Source: Thermoanaerobaculia bacterium (lineage in GTDB: Bacteria > Acidobacteriota > Thermoanaerobaculia > UBA5066). Taken from it: DNA of 64,000 nucleotides. Position 1 is the first letter of the stretch, and each line of letters starts with the position of its first letter. The position numbers and the translations under genes are program-made. The DNA lies in assembly GCA_022071945.1 (NCBI GenBank), contig JAJVIN010000039.1, positions 1 through 64,000 on the forward strand, given 5' to 3'. Shown here piece after piece: positions 29,094 to 37,970 of this stretch. The notes under the pieces were generated by a model that had not been told where the DNA came from, did not search any database, and saw only the letters and a program-made list of their open reading frames with translations.

Positions 29094-32000
29094 CTAGGCC
29101 CCCTTGCTTCCCCGCAGTCTCTCGAGAGCAATCAGCCTCTGGATGGCGTCGAGGGTCAGCTCGTCTTTCCCGAGCTCCCTCAAGCGCGACCACTCCCGGC
29201 GCAGCTCGAGGGCCAGCGGGAGGGCGAGTGTCCGGAGCCACCCCTCGATCCGCAGGTCGACGAACTCCCGCTTCTCCTCGAGCGTCAACTCGCGCGCGAG
29301 AAGGAGGCGAGAGGCGTCCTCGGCGTCGACGAGGGTCTGCAGGAAAGGCCAGCGGTCGCCCGGCTTCTCGGCGCACAGAGCCGCGAACGAGACGCTCGAC
29401 GTCTCGCGGATGAGTTCTTCCTCTCGAGTCGTCTGACTCTCGTGTTCCTTCGTTTCGTCCCAGCTCTCCGAGTCTTCCGCCAGGTACCGGAGGTACTCCA
29501 TCGCAAAGAGGCACGTCGGAGATACGAGCTCCTCTCGAATCCGGGCGTCGATCCACAGGGCCGCGGCGGCCCTCTGGCACCTCCGTGAGGCAGTTTCGGC
29601 GAGTTTCCGTCCGAAGACGAGTCCGGCGGCCTCCTTGACGAAGAGGGGAAGCTCGCTCGCGACGATCTCGCGGTAGCCGGGGACGTGCCTGTCGAGGAGG
29701 ACGGCCGCCCGCCGGTCCAGGACTCCGAGGTCGCTCGTGACGGCGGGTAGGCCCAGCGTCGTGCAGGCGAGGTTGAAAACGATGGCTCTCGGGAGTGTCA
29801 CGCCCTCGGGCCAGGCATCGCGCAGGTCGCGGTTGTCGGGAAGCGTCTTGCCGCCGCCCCACTCCTCGGGGTATGCGGGGATCGACCGTCCATAGTTGGC
29901 GGATCCCGTCGCCCGGATCCTCACGCGCGTCTGGGGGACCAGGCTTCCGAAGGGCGCGATCAGCGGGGCGATCTTCAGGAGCATCTCGGTGTGGGCCTTC
30001 ACGCCCGCTTCCAGGAGCCTCGCGAGGGCTTCTGCATCGGGGGGTGGAACGGTCGGGCCGTGTTCTCCCAGGCCCGCGCGCCTGGCGGTTTCGGCCCGGA
30101 AGGCCGCCGCGAGGCGCAGGGTCTCCTCGGGGGAGTCGGCACGGATGCCCTGTACCGTGACGCCGTCCGCTCTGGCGAACTGGGAAACGACGCCCGGGTG
30201 CGCCGGATCGAAGCCGCCGCGGAACCCGGCCCGGCCGGCTCCGATCAGAAAGGTGACCTTCGGCGGCGGCTCGGAGACTCGCGCGGCCCGAATTGCCAGC
30301 CGCCGTTCGGCTTCTTCCCGGCCTGCCAGGGCGAGCGTGCAGGCGACATCGGTCGCGATCTTGCCGCTCTGCTCAGCGGTGTCGGACATCGCGACGAAGA
30401 CGCGGATCACGGCCTCGGTTCCCGAAAACGCTGTCCGAAAGATGCCGGGACCGGGCAGGTCTTCCACTCCCACCCCTCGTTCGAGAGCCACGTAGAAGGC
30501 CTCCAGGAGGTCGGGGAGGTGCGAGAGCGCTCCGACGTTCTCGCACAGAGGGACGAGACGGACTCGAGAGGCCTTTGCAAGGAGCTCCTGGCGCCTCGCC
30601 TTCGGAATTCGCTTGGCCAGGAACGCATCGACGCGATCGGGCGGGCCCTCGAGGAGGTTCTTGACGGCCGCGAGGTAGAGCGTGCCGATCTTCACGACGG
30701 CGCCGATCTCGGCCGAGGAGTTCACCTGGGGCACGCTAATCTCATAGATCGCGTTCTGCTTCGGTGCAATCCCGGCCTTCTCGCAGGCGAGGTGGAAGAG
30801 CAGATTCGCGCGGGCGACCGAGGCCAGGATCTTCGAGACCTTCTCTTCGTCTTGCTCGATGAAGGGATTCGGAACCCGGAAGAGAAGGTGCCTGTCCTCG
30901 CCAGGGACGATCCCGTGACGCATCAGCGCCAGGACGACTCTCTCCGGCACATCCAGCCAGTCCGGGCTGATCTGCCGCCCCTCCAGGTCGAGCAGGACCT
31001 CGCTGCACGGCCCCAGGAGGTCCGCGATCGACTCCAGGAACTCATCTCGCGCCTCCATGAGCGGGTGCCATTCGAGGTGAGTGAGAGCAAGGCGGGAACG
31101 GTCCAAGGCTCCCTCGGGCGCGGCGGCCAGCGCCCGGGCCAGCTGTTCGGCCCGGTGGGCGGTCGAGTCGGGATGCTTGGTGGCCGTGAGTCTCAGAGAT
31201 TCGTGTCTGGGGTTCTCGAGAAACCGCTTTCTCTTGGCTGTGAAGGACTTTCGGTCGAGTCCGTCCAGCGCCTCGTATCCCGTGGCCGTGCAGACGCTCT
31301 CCCAGACGGCATCCTCATCGGACTGGGCCGTCGAAGGGACGGGCGCTTTCGCGCTTGCACCGAGTCGCTGCTGGCGCTCGATGCACGTCCGGACCCTGTC
31401 CATGAAGACAGCCAACTCCTTGACGTCCTTCGACCCGTAGGAGAGGCGCTGCCACGTGCCGTACTGGGCGGCGTTGCCCGGCCCGCCCGCGAAGGCCACG
31501 AACGGGATCCCGCCGACGCCGCCCGACAGCAGGAGCTCGAAGGCATCCACCGAGTCCTTGACGACGGCACGCTCGTGTATTCCGTTGCGAAGGCGGTCGA
31601 ACGGTTCCCCGACGAGACCGGGGAAGGCGAGCGGGGAGTAGAAGGTCCCGCCGAAATCCGTCCGCTCGACGCCGAGATGCCGAATCTCATCGGCGGCCCG
31701 CAGCATGAAATCGCGGCGCTCGCGCATGTACGGGGACGGCCTCCGGAGACCGGCGAGCGGACTCTGCAGCGCGGCCAGAGCCCAGTCCTGAGCGAGCGTC
31801 GAGGGTGTGGCGACAAGCCAGGCCGAGAGGTTCGCCAGGATCTCGCGGGCCCGCACGCCGTTCGTCTTGATCTGATCCGAGATGACGAGCCAGCAGGCGC
31901 GAGCCCCGGTCGAGGCCCCGAACATGTCCATTTTCGAGAGGCCCGAGAGCGACACGACCCAGTCGCGCCATTCCGGGCGCGCGAAGGCCGGATTGACGAA

Positions 32001-32699
32001 CCACCCGGCGTAGTCGAGCCGCTGGTAGACGGAGTCGTAAAGAACGTACGCCCGGTGCCGGACCGCCACGGCGACGAGCTCTTCGACGAGGGCCCGCGGG
32101 TACACGCGTCCCGTGGGGTTGTGCGGGTTGTTGAGGATGACGGACGAAACGCCCCCCCTGGCGAGGAGCTTCTCCAGGGCCGCCGGGTCGGGGAGGAAGT
32201 CCGGTGCCGAGGTCGGCAGCTCGATGATGTGCTTGCCGGCGCGCTCGATGAACCAGTCGTATTCCCAGCTCGGCCTCGGAACGACCACTCCCGAGCCGTC
32301 CTGGCCGAGGACCTCGAGGACAAAAGCCAGTCCCGCACGGGTTCCCGGCGTGAAGAGCACCTCATCCGGAAGGAACCGGACCTCCGAATCCGGATAGTCG
32401 AGGAGACCGTCCCTGTTGAAGAACTCCGCGACCTCGCTCCTGACGTCCATCCGGCCGACAGCCGGGCCGTAGCTGTGAACGGTGTTCCTCGTGATGCGCT
32501 GGGCGGCCCTGACGACCTCGGGGTGCGGGGCGAAGTCGGCGTTCTTGTAGTCGCCCTGCGTCAGGTCGAGGGCTCCCTCCTGCTGGACGCGTCTCGCAAA
32601 GAAGCGGACGAAGGGCTCTGGTGTGGAGAGGGCAGAGGCAGAGAGACCAGCAACAGAAGGCGAGCGGCGCGGCGTTTTCAGAGGTCGAGGACCGGTCAT
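29094..32699 (-). CDS. Fusion of PLP aminotransferase (class I/II) with archaeal-type phosphoenolpyruvate carboxylase
   Basis: A single 1201-residue frame has no internal stop. Residues about 30-440 form a fold-I aminotransferase with NPHNPTG (191-197), Asp222/Tyr225 (YDSVYQRLDY), PLP lysine Lys256 (GLSKMDMF) and the substrate arginine Arg418. After an Ala/Pro/Ser linker (about 447-462) residues about 500-1201 follow the archaeal-type PEPC motif by motif: ATKHPDST (His509), LLDLEGRQI, LFRVPNPF, YEISVPQVNSS, RLVPLCE (Glu720), MSDTAEQSG (Asp773), GAGRAGFRGG (Arg827), NYGRSI, LPRAIVFN. Expected reactions are PEP plus bicarbonate to oxaloacetate, then amination to aspartate. The PEPC part is about 200 residues longer than archaeal PpcA. 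Start ATG 32699; GTG 32744 is possible. Confidence 0.82.
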   Translation of the reverse strand: MTGPRPLKTPRRSPSVAGLSASALSTPEPFVRFFARRVQQEGALDLTQGDYKNADFAPHPEVVRAAQRITRNTVHSYGPAVGRMDVRSEVAEFFNRDGLLDYPDSEVRFLPDEVLFTPGTRAGLAFVLEVLGQDGSGVVVPRPSWEYDWFIERAGKHIIELPTSAPDFLPDPAALEKLLARGGVSSVILNNPHNPTGRVYPRALVEELVAVAVRHRAYVLYDSVYQRLDYAGWFVNPAFARPEWRDWVVSLSGLSKMDMFGASTGARACWLVISDQIKTNGVRAREILANLSAWLVATPSTLAQDWALAALQSPLAGLRRPSPYMRERRDFMLRAADEIRHLGVERTDFGGTFYSPLAFPGLVGEPFDRLRNGIHERAVVKDSVDAFELLLSGGVGGIPFVAFAGGPGNAAQYGTWQRLSYGSKDVKELAVFMDRVRTCIERQQRLGASAKAPVPSTAQSDEDAVWESVCTATGYEALDGLDRKSFTAKRKRFLENPRHESLRLTATKHPDSTAHRAEQLARALAAAPEGALDRSRLALTHLEWHPLMEARDEFLESIADLLGPCSEVLLDLEGRQISPDWLDVPERVVLALMRHGIVPGEDRHLLFRVPNPFIEQDEEKVSKILASVARANLLFHLACEKAGIAPKQNAIYEISVPQVNSSAEIGAVVKIGTLYLAAVKNLLEGPPDRVDAFLAKRIPKARRQELLAKASRVRLVPLCENVGALSHLPDLLEAFYVALERGVGVEDLPGPGIFRTAFSGTEAVIRVFVAMSDTAEQSGKIATDVACTLALAGREEAERRLAIRAARVSEPPPKVTFLIGAGRAGFRGGFDPAHPGVVSQFARADGVTVQGIRADSPEETLRLAAAFRAETARRAGLGEHGPTVPPPDAEALARLLEAGVKAHTEMLLKIAPLIAPFGSLVPQTRVRIRATGSANYGRSIPAYPEEWGGGKTLPDNRDLRDAWPEGVTLPRAIVFNLACTTLGLPAVTSDLGVLDRRAAVLLDRHVPGYREIVASELPLFVKEAAGLVFGRKLAETASRRCQRAAAALWIDARIREELVSPTCLFAMEYLRYLAEDSESWDETKEHESQTTREEELIRETSSVSFAALCAEKPGDRWPFLQTLVDAEDASRLLLARELTLEEKREFVDLRIEGWLRTLALPLALELRREWSRLRELGKDELTLDAIQRLIALERLRGSKGA

Positions 32700-32782
32700 C
32701 AAGCCGGCGATTCTCGCACGCCGGCAAGAGAACGAAAGGACCACTTTCCGAGAAGGGCGAGCTGCTTCTCCCGCCGCCCCGC

Positions 32783-32807
32783 GGGAGGAGGCGGCGAGCC
32801 TCCTCCC
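32783..32807. other. Perfect 10-bp inverted repeat between two minus-strand genes
   Basis: GGGAGGAGGC (32783-32792), loop GGCGA, GCCTCCTCCC (32798-32807). It lies between the lipoprotein stop and the fusion gene start. It has no T-run on either strand, so it may slow or protect mRNA ends rather than terminate. In such GC-rich DNA it could also be chance. Confidence 0.35.
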
Positions 32808-32822
32808 TTCGCGGAATTCAGA

Positions 32823-33785
32823 TCAGTCCGGAATCATGACGACGAGGTACTTGCTGCCCTGCCAGAACTTCGCCGTGTCGGTCACTTTCAAGACCGTGCC
32901 TCCCTCGGGCGTGGGTACGAGCTCGTAGCTGTCCCTGGGGTGGTCCGAGAGCACCTTGAGCTTCTTGATCGCAGTGCCGATGGAGAACTCGGTCTCGGTC
33001 CGGATGTCGATCTCCCTAAAGAGTTCCGGATCGAACTTCCCGGTGCGGAGCCAGCTCCCTCCCAGACCGAGGACGTCGCCCTTCTTCTCGATCAGGCCCT
33101 TCTCACGCAGCGTGGCCTTCTTGGCGACCGTGACGTAGGCCTTGTTGATTTCCTTGGTCTGCGTGTCGATGACGCCTTCTTTTTCCTTGATGACGCCCGC
33201 TTGCTCCTCGACGGTCTGGGTCAGATTCAAGACCTTCACCTCGAGTTCGGCGATGAGCTTGCTCTTTTCCTCGAGCGAAGCGCGAAGGACCTCGGTCAGA
33301 CGCTCCATCGAGGTCACCTTGCCTTCGAGCTCGAGGTTCTTCTTGCCGGCTTCCTCGGCCTTGGCGATCGCCGCCTTGCGCTCCTTCTCGAGCTTGGCGA
33401 GCTTCTCGAGGTTGGACTTCACCGCCGCGCGAATCGTCGCGATCTCGGCCTTCAGCTGATCACGGCGGCTGCTCTGCGGCTGACCCTCTTGCATGATCTC
33501 GAGCGAGCTCTTGATGATCGCGAGTTCCTTGCCCCTGAGGTCCTCGAGGCTCTTCTGGACGTCGTCCAGGGTCGCCTGCATCTCGGCGGTCTCGATACCA
33601 GCCGTGGCGACCTGGGTCTCGAGCTGCTTCTTTTCCTCGGTCAGCTTGGCCTTTTCGGTCTTCAGCTGCTCGGCCTCTTTCTTGTAGCAAGCGGGCGCGG
33701 CGATGATGACGAAGAGGGCCAGAAAGGCCGCTGAGAAACGGAACCGGCTGCTTCCGATCCGGGTTTGCGTGTCGTGTGCGTTCAT
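32823..33785 (-). CDS. Coiled-coil lipoprotein of unknown function
   Basis: This 320-residue protein has a signal sequence with a lipobox (FVIIAAPAC, Cys about 33). The next 190 residues are heptad-like coiled coil (AEQLKTEKAKLTEEKKQLET and similar). A globular C-terminal domain of about 90 residues starts near GGSWLRTGKFDPELFREIDI and ends KYLVVMIPD. It is likely an envelope-anchored structural or tethering protein. TACGAT lies 8 bases before the ATG. I do not recognise the C-terminal domain. Confidence 0.8.
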   Translation of the reverse strand: MNAHDTQTRIGSSRFRFSAAFLALFVIIAAPACYKKEAEQLKTEKAKLTEEKKQLETQVATAGIETAEMQATLDDVQKSLEDLRGKELAIIKSSLEIMQEGQPQSSRRDQLKAEIATIRAAVKSNLEKLAKLEKERKAAIAKAEEAGKKNLELEGKVTSMERLTEVLRASLEEKSKLIAELEVKVLNLTQTVEEQAGVIKEKEGVIDTQTKEINKAYVTVAKKATLREKGLIEKKGDVLGLGGSWLRTGKFDPELFREIDIRTETEFSIGTAIKKLKVLSDHPRDSYELVPTPEGGTVLKVTDTAKFWQGSKYLVVMIPD

Positions 33786-33833
33786 GAAACGGAATCGTAG
33801 AAGGCAAGACGGCCAAAGGACAAGCGAAACCCG

Positions 33834-34757
33834 TCAGGAGGGCTCTTCCGGGGTGTTGCCGAGCCGCCGTTTTGGCCAGATCGTCAGGATGGTCCCCGCC
33901 CCGATGAAGAGCCCGCCGATCAGGGTCGCGGGACCGGGTTTCTCTCCGAGCACGATGCGGGCGAGGGCCGTCGCGAAGAGGGGCTGGATGAAGACGAAGA
34001 ACGCCGTGGTGGAGGCGCTCGTGTGGGTGAGGGCCCACGCGTTGAGCGCGTAAGTCGCCGCCGTGGCCAGGACCACGATCCCCGCGACCGCCCACCAGGC
34101 TTTGGCCGAGACCGACAGGAAATCGAGCTTTGCGAGGGAAGGCAGTGCGACGATGAGGATCGGAAAGGTGCCGTAGCGGAACACCCGGGCGATGAAGTCG
34201 AGCGCGGGACGGCGGGCGAGAACACGGCGCGACGCCACGAGGTAGGCCGAGTAGAAGACGGTGTTCAGTGTCAGAAACAGATCACCCAGAAGGCCCCTCA
34301 ATCCAAACCGAAGACTGCCAAGATCGAGGAGCGTGACGACACCCGCCGCCGCGAGCGGGATTCCGAGGACCTTCCGAAGGCGAAAAGGCTCGGCTCCCGT
34401 CATCAGGGCAATGGCCAAGGTGAAAACGGGAATCGTCATGACGAGGACGGTCGCGTTCGTGGCCGTCGAAAGCGACAGGCCAACGATGAAAAGGATCTGG
34501 TTCGCGACAATGCCCATGAGAGAGAGGACGATCAGGACTCGGCGCTCCTTCGGATCGGGAGCGGGAGTCTCGGGGAGAACGAGCCTTGCCACGATCGAGA
34601 GCAAGAGGCTTCCGAAGACCGCGCGGAAGCTCGCCAGGACGAGCGGGGGCATCTCGGCCAGTGCTACTTTCCCCAGGACCGGAAAGAGGCTGAAGAGGAT
34701 CTGAACGACGAAGAGCGCGGCAATCGCCCCGCGCTCGTGCTTCCTTTCCGGAATCAG
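33834..34757 (-). CDS. DMT-superfamily (EamA) permease, apparent CTG start
   Basis: This protein of about 307 residues has ten hydrophobic segments in two EamA repeats. The first ATG (34652) would start in the middle of helix 1 (VALAEMPPLVLASFRAV). The frame remains open upstream through ALFVVQILFSLFPVLGK, which is normal EamA helix 1, and the only fitting initiator is CTG at 34757, overlapping the ygfZ stop as CTGA. That matches the overlap style of this genome. EamA proteins export amino acids or other small metabolites; the substrate here is unknown. Confidence 0.8.
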   Translation of the reverse strand: MIPERKHERGAIAALFVVQILFSLFPVLGKVALAEMPPLVLASFRAVFGSLLLSIVARLVLPETPAPDPKERRVLIVLSLMGIVANQILFIVGLSLSTATNATVLVMTIPVFTLAIALMTGAEPFRLRKVLGIPLAAAGVVTLLDLGSLRFGLRGLLGDLFLTLNTVFYSAYLVASRRVLARRPALDFIARVFRYGTFPILIVALPSLAKLDFLSVSAKAWWAVAGIVVLATAATYALNAWALTHTSASTTAFFVFIQPLFATALARIVLGEKPGPATLIGGLFIGAGTILTIWPKRRLGNTPEEPS

Positions 34758-35746
34758 GGGGCCGGCCTCGGCCGGGGGAGCGTCCGGACCTGCGTCGAAA
34801 CGGGAGCTGGCTCCGCCACAACCTCGACTTCAGTTCCTTCGGCAGCCGCTTCCCGCTTGACGTACCCGAGAGCGGCGCGAAGGGAGCCGTCGATGGAAAG
34901 GGCCGCGCTGGTCACCTTTCCCACGGGTTCCCCGGCGCGAGTGATGGCCGCCCCCGGCAACGGGGCGCAGGTGGCGGGAAGCAGGAACTGCACGAGATGA
35001 CGGTTCACGTGGCCGTAGGCCTTGAGCCGGGCAACGGTCTCCTGCCCGATGTAGCAACCCTTGCTGTACGAGACCGCCGTCCTGTTCAGGCCGGCCTCGT
35101 CGGGCAGGACGGTCTCGTCGAGATCGAATCCCCAGCGAGGGATCCCCGCGTGGATGCGAGCCGCCTCCAGGGAAGCCTCTGGCAGCTCGGCACAACCTGC
35201 GGAAAGCAGCTTCTTCCGGACCGCGCCGGCGTCCGCGGCAGGCACCCGGAGATCGAATCCGGGTTCGATTCCCCTGTCCAGGCGCACGAGAGTCGCACGA
35301 GCCTCTCCGAGGTCCACCGCCATGTGCTGGTAGGGCATCGCGGGAAGGTCCGCCAACCCAAGAAGACCGAGGATCCGCTCAGTCTCGGGCCCGGCGAGAT
35401 GGAAGACCTCCTCGGTGCCCGTCTCGTCCCGGATCTCGACCGGGGAGAAGGGGCCGTACTTACCGAGAAGCTCGGCAAGCCGGGGACGGAGCGACGGCTC
35501 GGCATCCAGTTCGAGCCAGCCAGGCAGGGCGAGGACCACGAGGTCCGCGAGCATCTTGCCCTTCGGGGTCAGCCATGCCGCGTGACAGCCGGCGCCGGGC
35601 GAGAGCTTCTTGACGTCGTTCGTGACCAGTCCGTTGAGGAACGCCGCGCGCTCGGCGCCCGCAATCCTGAAGAGAGCCCTGTTTCTCAGAATCCAGAAGC
35701 CAGCGCCGACGGCCAGCGGGGAGACGGTGAGGGGGGGAGACGTCAT
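34754..35746 (-). CDS. ygfZ: YgfZ/GcvT-like folate-binding protein
   Basis: This 330-residue protein has the aminomethyltransferase-like fold and the YgfZ signature KGCYIGQE (KGCYIGQETVARLKAYGH) that separates it from true GcvT. YgfZ uses folate to help assemble or repair certain Fe-S enzymes such as MiaB. ATG 35746 was chosen; GTG 35758 four codons earlier is also possible. It is divergent from the NYN gene and coupled to the DMT permease by overlap. Fe-S clients in the window include LipA. Confidence 0.88.
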   Translation of the reverse strand: MTSPPLTVSPLAVGAGFWILRNRALFRIAGAERAAFLNGLVTNDVKKLSPGAGCHAAWLTPKGKMLADLVVLALPGWLELDAEPSLRPRLAELLGKYGPFSPVEIRDETGTEEVFHLAGPETERILGLLGLADLPAMPYQHMAVDLGEARATLVRLDRGIEPGFDLRVPAADAGAVRKKLLSAGCAELPEASLEAARIHAGIPRWGFDLDETVLPDEAGLNRTAVSYSKGCYIGQETVARLKAYGHVNRHLVQFLLPATCAPLPGAAITRAGEPVGKVTSAALSIDGSLRAALGYVKREAAAEGTEVEVVAEPAPVSTQVRTLPRPRPAP

Positions 35747-35821
35747 GGACGTGATCACTCTCGTACGTTTAGAATTCGCTGTCGCAGCGCATTCCGCTGA
35801 AATGGAAAGTAGAGATTTCGG

Positions 35822-36757
35822 ATGACATCACCAACATTCCGGCGCCGCCGGGGCACGGGACGTTCCCGGGCCACCGCGGCGGCTGAAAGCCCCCAAGAAT
35901 ACGCCGCCGTGCCCGAGCCCGAGCCCCCGGTGACCCTCTTGCCGCCCCAGTTCTCCCTGGAAGGGATGGTGACCTCGCCTCCCGCCTCGAACATGTCCCA
36001 GGAAGAGCAGCGGCTCGCGCTCTTCATCGACATCGAGAATGTCGTCATCGGGTTGCGGGAGTCCGGCCACGCCAAGTTCGACGTCAAGCTACTGATTTCG
36101 CGGCTCCTGGAAAAGGGAAAGATCGTGATCAAGCGCGCCTACGCGGACTGGACGCGCTACGCCGAGTACAAGCGATCCTTTCACGAGGCCGCCTTCGAGC
36201 TCATCGAGATCCCCCGGACGAACCTGGCCGGCAAGAACTCCGCCGACATCCGGATGGTCGTGGACGCGATGGACCTCGCCTCGAACAAGGAGCACGTCAA
36301 CGTCTTCGTGATCGGCTCGGGCGATTCCGACTTTTCTCCGCTCGTGTCGAAGCTGAAGGAGAACAACAAGACAGTCCTCGGTTTCGGCGTCAAGGGATCG
36401 ACGTCGGAGCTCCTGATCGAGAACTGCGACGAGTTCATCTACTACGAAGACCTGGTTCGTGAGCGGACCCGGGTGCCCGTCGTCGCCGGCATCCCGGAGA
36501 AGACGGCCGAGGCGTTCTCGCTGCTCGTCGAGTCGATCATGGCTCTCAAGCGCGAGAACAAGGAGATCCTCTGGGGCTCGATGGTCAAGCAGACCATGCA
36601 GAGAAAGAACCCGAGCTTCAACGAGTCCTACTACGGATTCCGGACCTTTTCCGAGCTTCTCGAGGCGGCCGAACGGTTCAAGCTCATCGCCCTCAGGCGG
36701 GATTCCAAGAGCGGCTCTTACGTCGTGGCCGGGTTCGGAGCCGGAGGGGGCGGTTGA
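35822..36757 (+). CDS. NYN-domain (LabA/DUF88-like) predicted ribonuclease with C-terminal OST-HTH/LOTUS-like domain
   Basis: This 311-residue protein begins with a low-complexity, Arg- and Pro-rich tail of about 60 residues, then a PIN-like NYN domain (about 62-205) with acidic residues in ALFIDIENVVIG, NSADIRMVVDAMDLA and IGSGDSDFSPL. A C-terminal winged-helix-like part (about 225-300; KNPSFNESYYGFRTFSELLE) fits OST-HTH/LOTUS RNA-binding domains. It is therefore a likely RNA-processing or decay enzyme. It heads an overlapping four-gene operon. Confidence 0.85.
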   Translation: MTSPTFRRRRGTGRSRATAAAESPQEYAAVPEPEPPVTLLPPQFSLEGMVTSPPASNMSQEEQRLALFIDIENVVIGLRESGHAKFDVKLLISRLLEKGKIVIKRAYADWTRYAEYKRSFHEAAFELIEIPRTNLAGKNSADIRMVVDAMDLASNKEHVNVFVIGSGDSDFSPLVSKLKENNKTVLGFGVKGSTSELLIENCDEFIYYEDLVRERTRVPVVAGIPEKTAEAFSLLVESIMALKRENKEILWGSMVKQTMQRKNPSFNESYYGFRTFSELLEAAERFKLIALRRDSKSGSYVVAGFGAGGGG

Positions 36758-37326
36758 CCCTTCGGAGAGGACCCGCCCCTTGGAATGTGGAAAATAGAGA
36801 GATCCTGGCGGATCACAGGGTCTTCCGGGTGCGCAAGGACGTTTGCCGTTCACCGAAGACCTCGCGGCTGCACGAGTTCTTCGTCCTCGAGGGCTCGGAC
36901 TGGATCAACGTCGTGGCCACGACCGTGGATGACCAGATCGTCCTGATTCGCCAGTTCCGGCACGGCGCCGGCGAGGTCACGCTCGAGATCCCGGGCGGCT
37001 CGGTCGATCCGTCGGATTCCTCTCCTCTCGAAGCTGCGCGGCGCGAGCTTCTCGAGGAAACGGGATTTGCGTCCGATCACTGGGTGGAGATCGGAAGGGT
37101 CAACCCGAATCCGGCGATCCAGGCCAACACGTGCCACACGTTCCTGGCGAGAAACGCCGTGAAGGTCGCCGAGCCCGCCCTCGACGGGACCGAGGACATA
37201 GAAGTCGAGCTGTTCCAGGTCTCGGAGCTCGATTCCCTTGTCCAAGAAGGTCACATCACGCACGCTCTCGTCCTCGCGGCCCTGCATTTCTTCCGCGTCG
37301 GCCCGAGCGGAGCCTCGCGAGCGTGA
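36754..37326 (+). CDS. NUDIX hydrolase, ADP-ribose pyrophosphatase-like
   Basis: This 190-residue protein carries a Nudix box IPGGSVDPSDSSPLEAARR followed by ELLEETGF. The preamble (QIVLIRQFRHGAGEVTLEIP) resembles the NudF/ADP-ribose pyrophosphatase group, which removes ADP-ribose and similar sugars-diphosphates. The start is TTG at 36754 inside the NYN stop (TTGA). Sequence alone does not fix the substrate. Confidence 0.85.
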   Translation: MTLRRGPAPWNVENREILADHRVFRVRKDVCRSPKTSRLHEFFVLEGSDWINVVATTVDDQIVLIRQFRHGAGEVTLEIPGGSVDPSDSSPLEAARRELLEETGFASDHWVEIGRVNPNPAIQANTCHTFLARNAVKVAEPALDGTEDIEVELFQVSELDSLVQEGHITHALVLAALHFFRVGPSGASRA

Positions 37327-37970
37327 TCCCCTCGACGAGCCGGGTTCACCCCCTCCTTCTGGATGGCCCGGCCGGGGCTCTGGAGTCGACGCTGCGAGAG
37401 CCGGACCGGGTCCTCGGCGCCGCCGTCGTCGCGCATCCGCACCCGCTCTTCGGAGGCACGATGCACACGAAGGTCGTGAGCCGCGCGTCTCGCCTCCTGG
37501 CGGACCGTTTGAAACTCCTCACGCTCCGATTCAACTTCAGGGGAGTGGGAGCCTCGGCAGGGGTGCACGACAACGGACGGGGCGAGGTGGATGACCTCGT
37601 GGCGGCGGCTCGCTTCGTGCGGGGGAGGAACCCCGAGGGACCCTTCGTTCTCGGCGGATTCTCCTTCGGCTCGATGTGCGCGGTCGGGGCGGCTCCTATG
37701 GTGATGCCCGATGTGCTTTTCCTACTGGGGCTCCCTCTCCGTCGCTACCAGGTTCTCGGGCTGGCGGAACTCCCGGATGTTCCCGTGGTCCTGATTCAGG
37801 GGGAGAAAGACGAGTTCGGGGGGGCGGAAGACGTCGGCCCGCTCGCGGAGCGGTGGGACTGGATCTTAAGGATCGTGCCCGGGGCGGATCACTTCTTCAC
37901 CGGCGACCTCGACCGTTTCGAAAGCGCCGCCCTTTCCGGACTGAACGAAGCGATCGGGCGGCTCGGGTGA
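37323..37970 (+). CDS. Alpha/beta-hydrolase (COG2945-like)
   Basis: This 215-residue protein starts with GTG inside the NUDIX stop (GTGA). It has HPHPLFGGTMHTKVV near residue 40, LRFNFRGVGASAGVHDNG, a nucleophile elbow GGFSFGSM and a C-terminal GADHFFTGD that gives the catalytic His. The group is predicted hydrolases related to dienelactone hydrolase; the substrate is unknown. It is coupled to the next gene by another GTGA. Confidence 0.85.
   Translation: MIPSTSRVHPLLLDGPAGALESTLREPDRVLGAAVVAHPHPLFGGTMHTKVVSRASRLLADRLKLLTLRFNFRGVGASAGVHDNGRGEVDDLVAAARFVRGRNPEGPFVLGGFSFGSMCAVGAAPMVMPDVLFLLGLPLRRYQVLGLAELPDVPVVLIQGEKDEFGGAEDVGPLAERWDWILRIVPGADHFFTGDLDRFESAALSGLNEAIGRLG

Noticed and set aside
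29094-32699. The aminotransferase-PEPC gene as an assembly chimera or missed stop between two genes
   Set aside because: The frame is continuous over 1201 codons, the junction is a low-complexity linker typical of fused domains, and there is no start codon with a ribosome site at the PEPC half; comparative data would still be needed to be sure.
29991-33734. A 1247-codon open frame on the plus strand opposite the fusion gene
   Set aside because: It is the antisense shadow of the aminotransferase-PEPC gene and the neighbouring lipoprotein: low-complexity Arg/Gly/Asp-rich, no motifs, spans two real genes.
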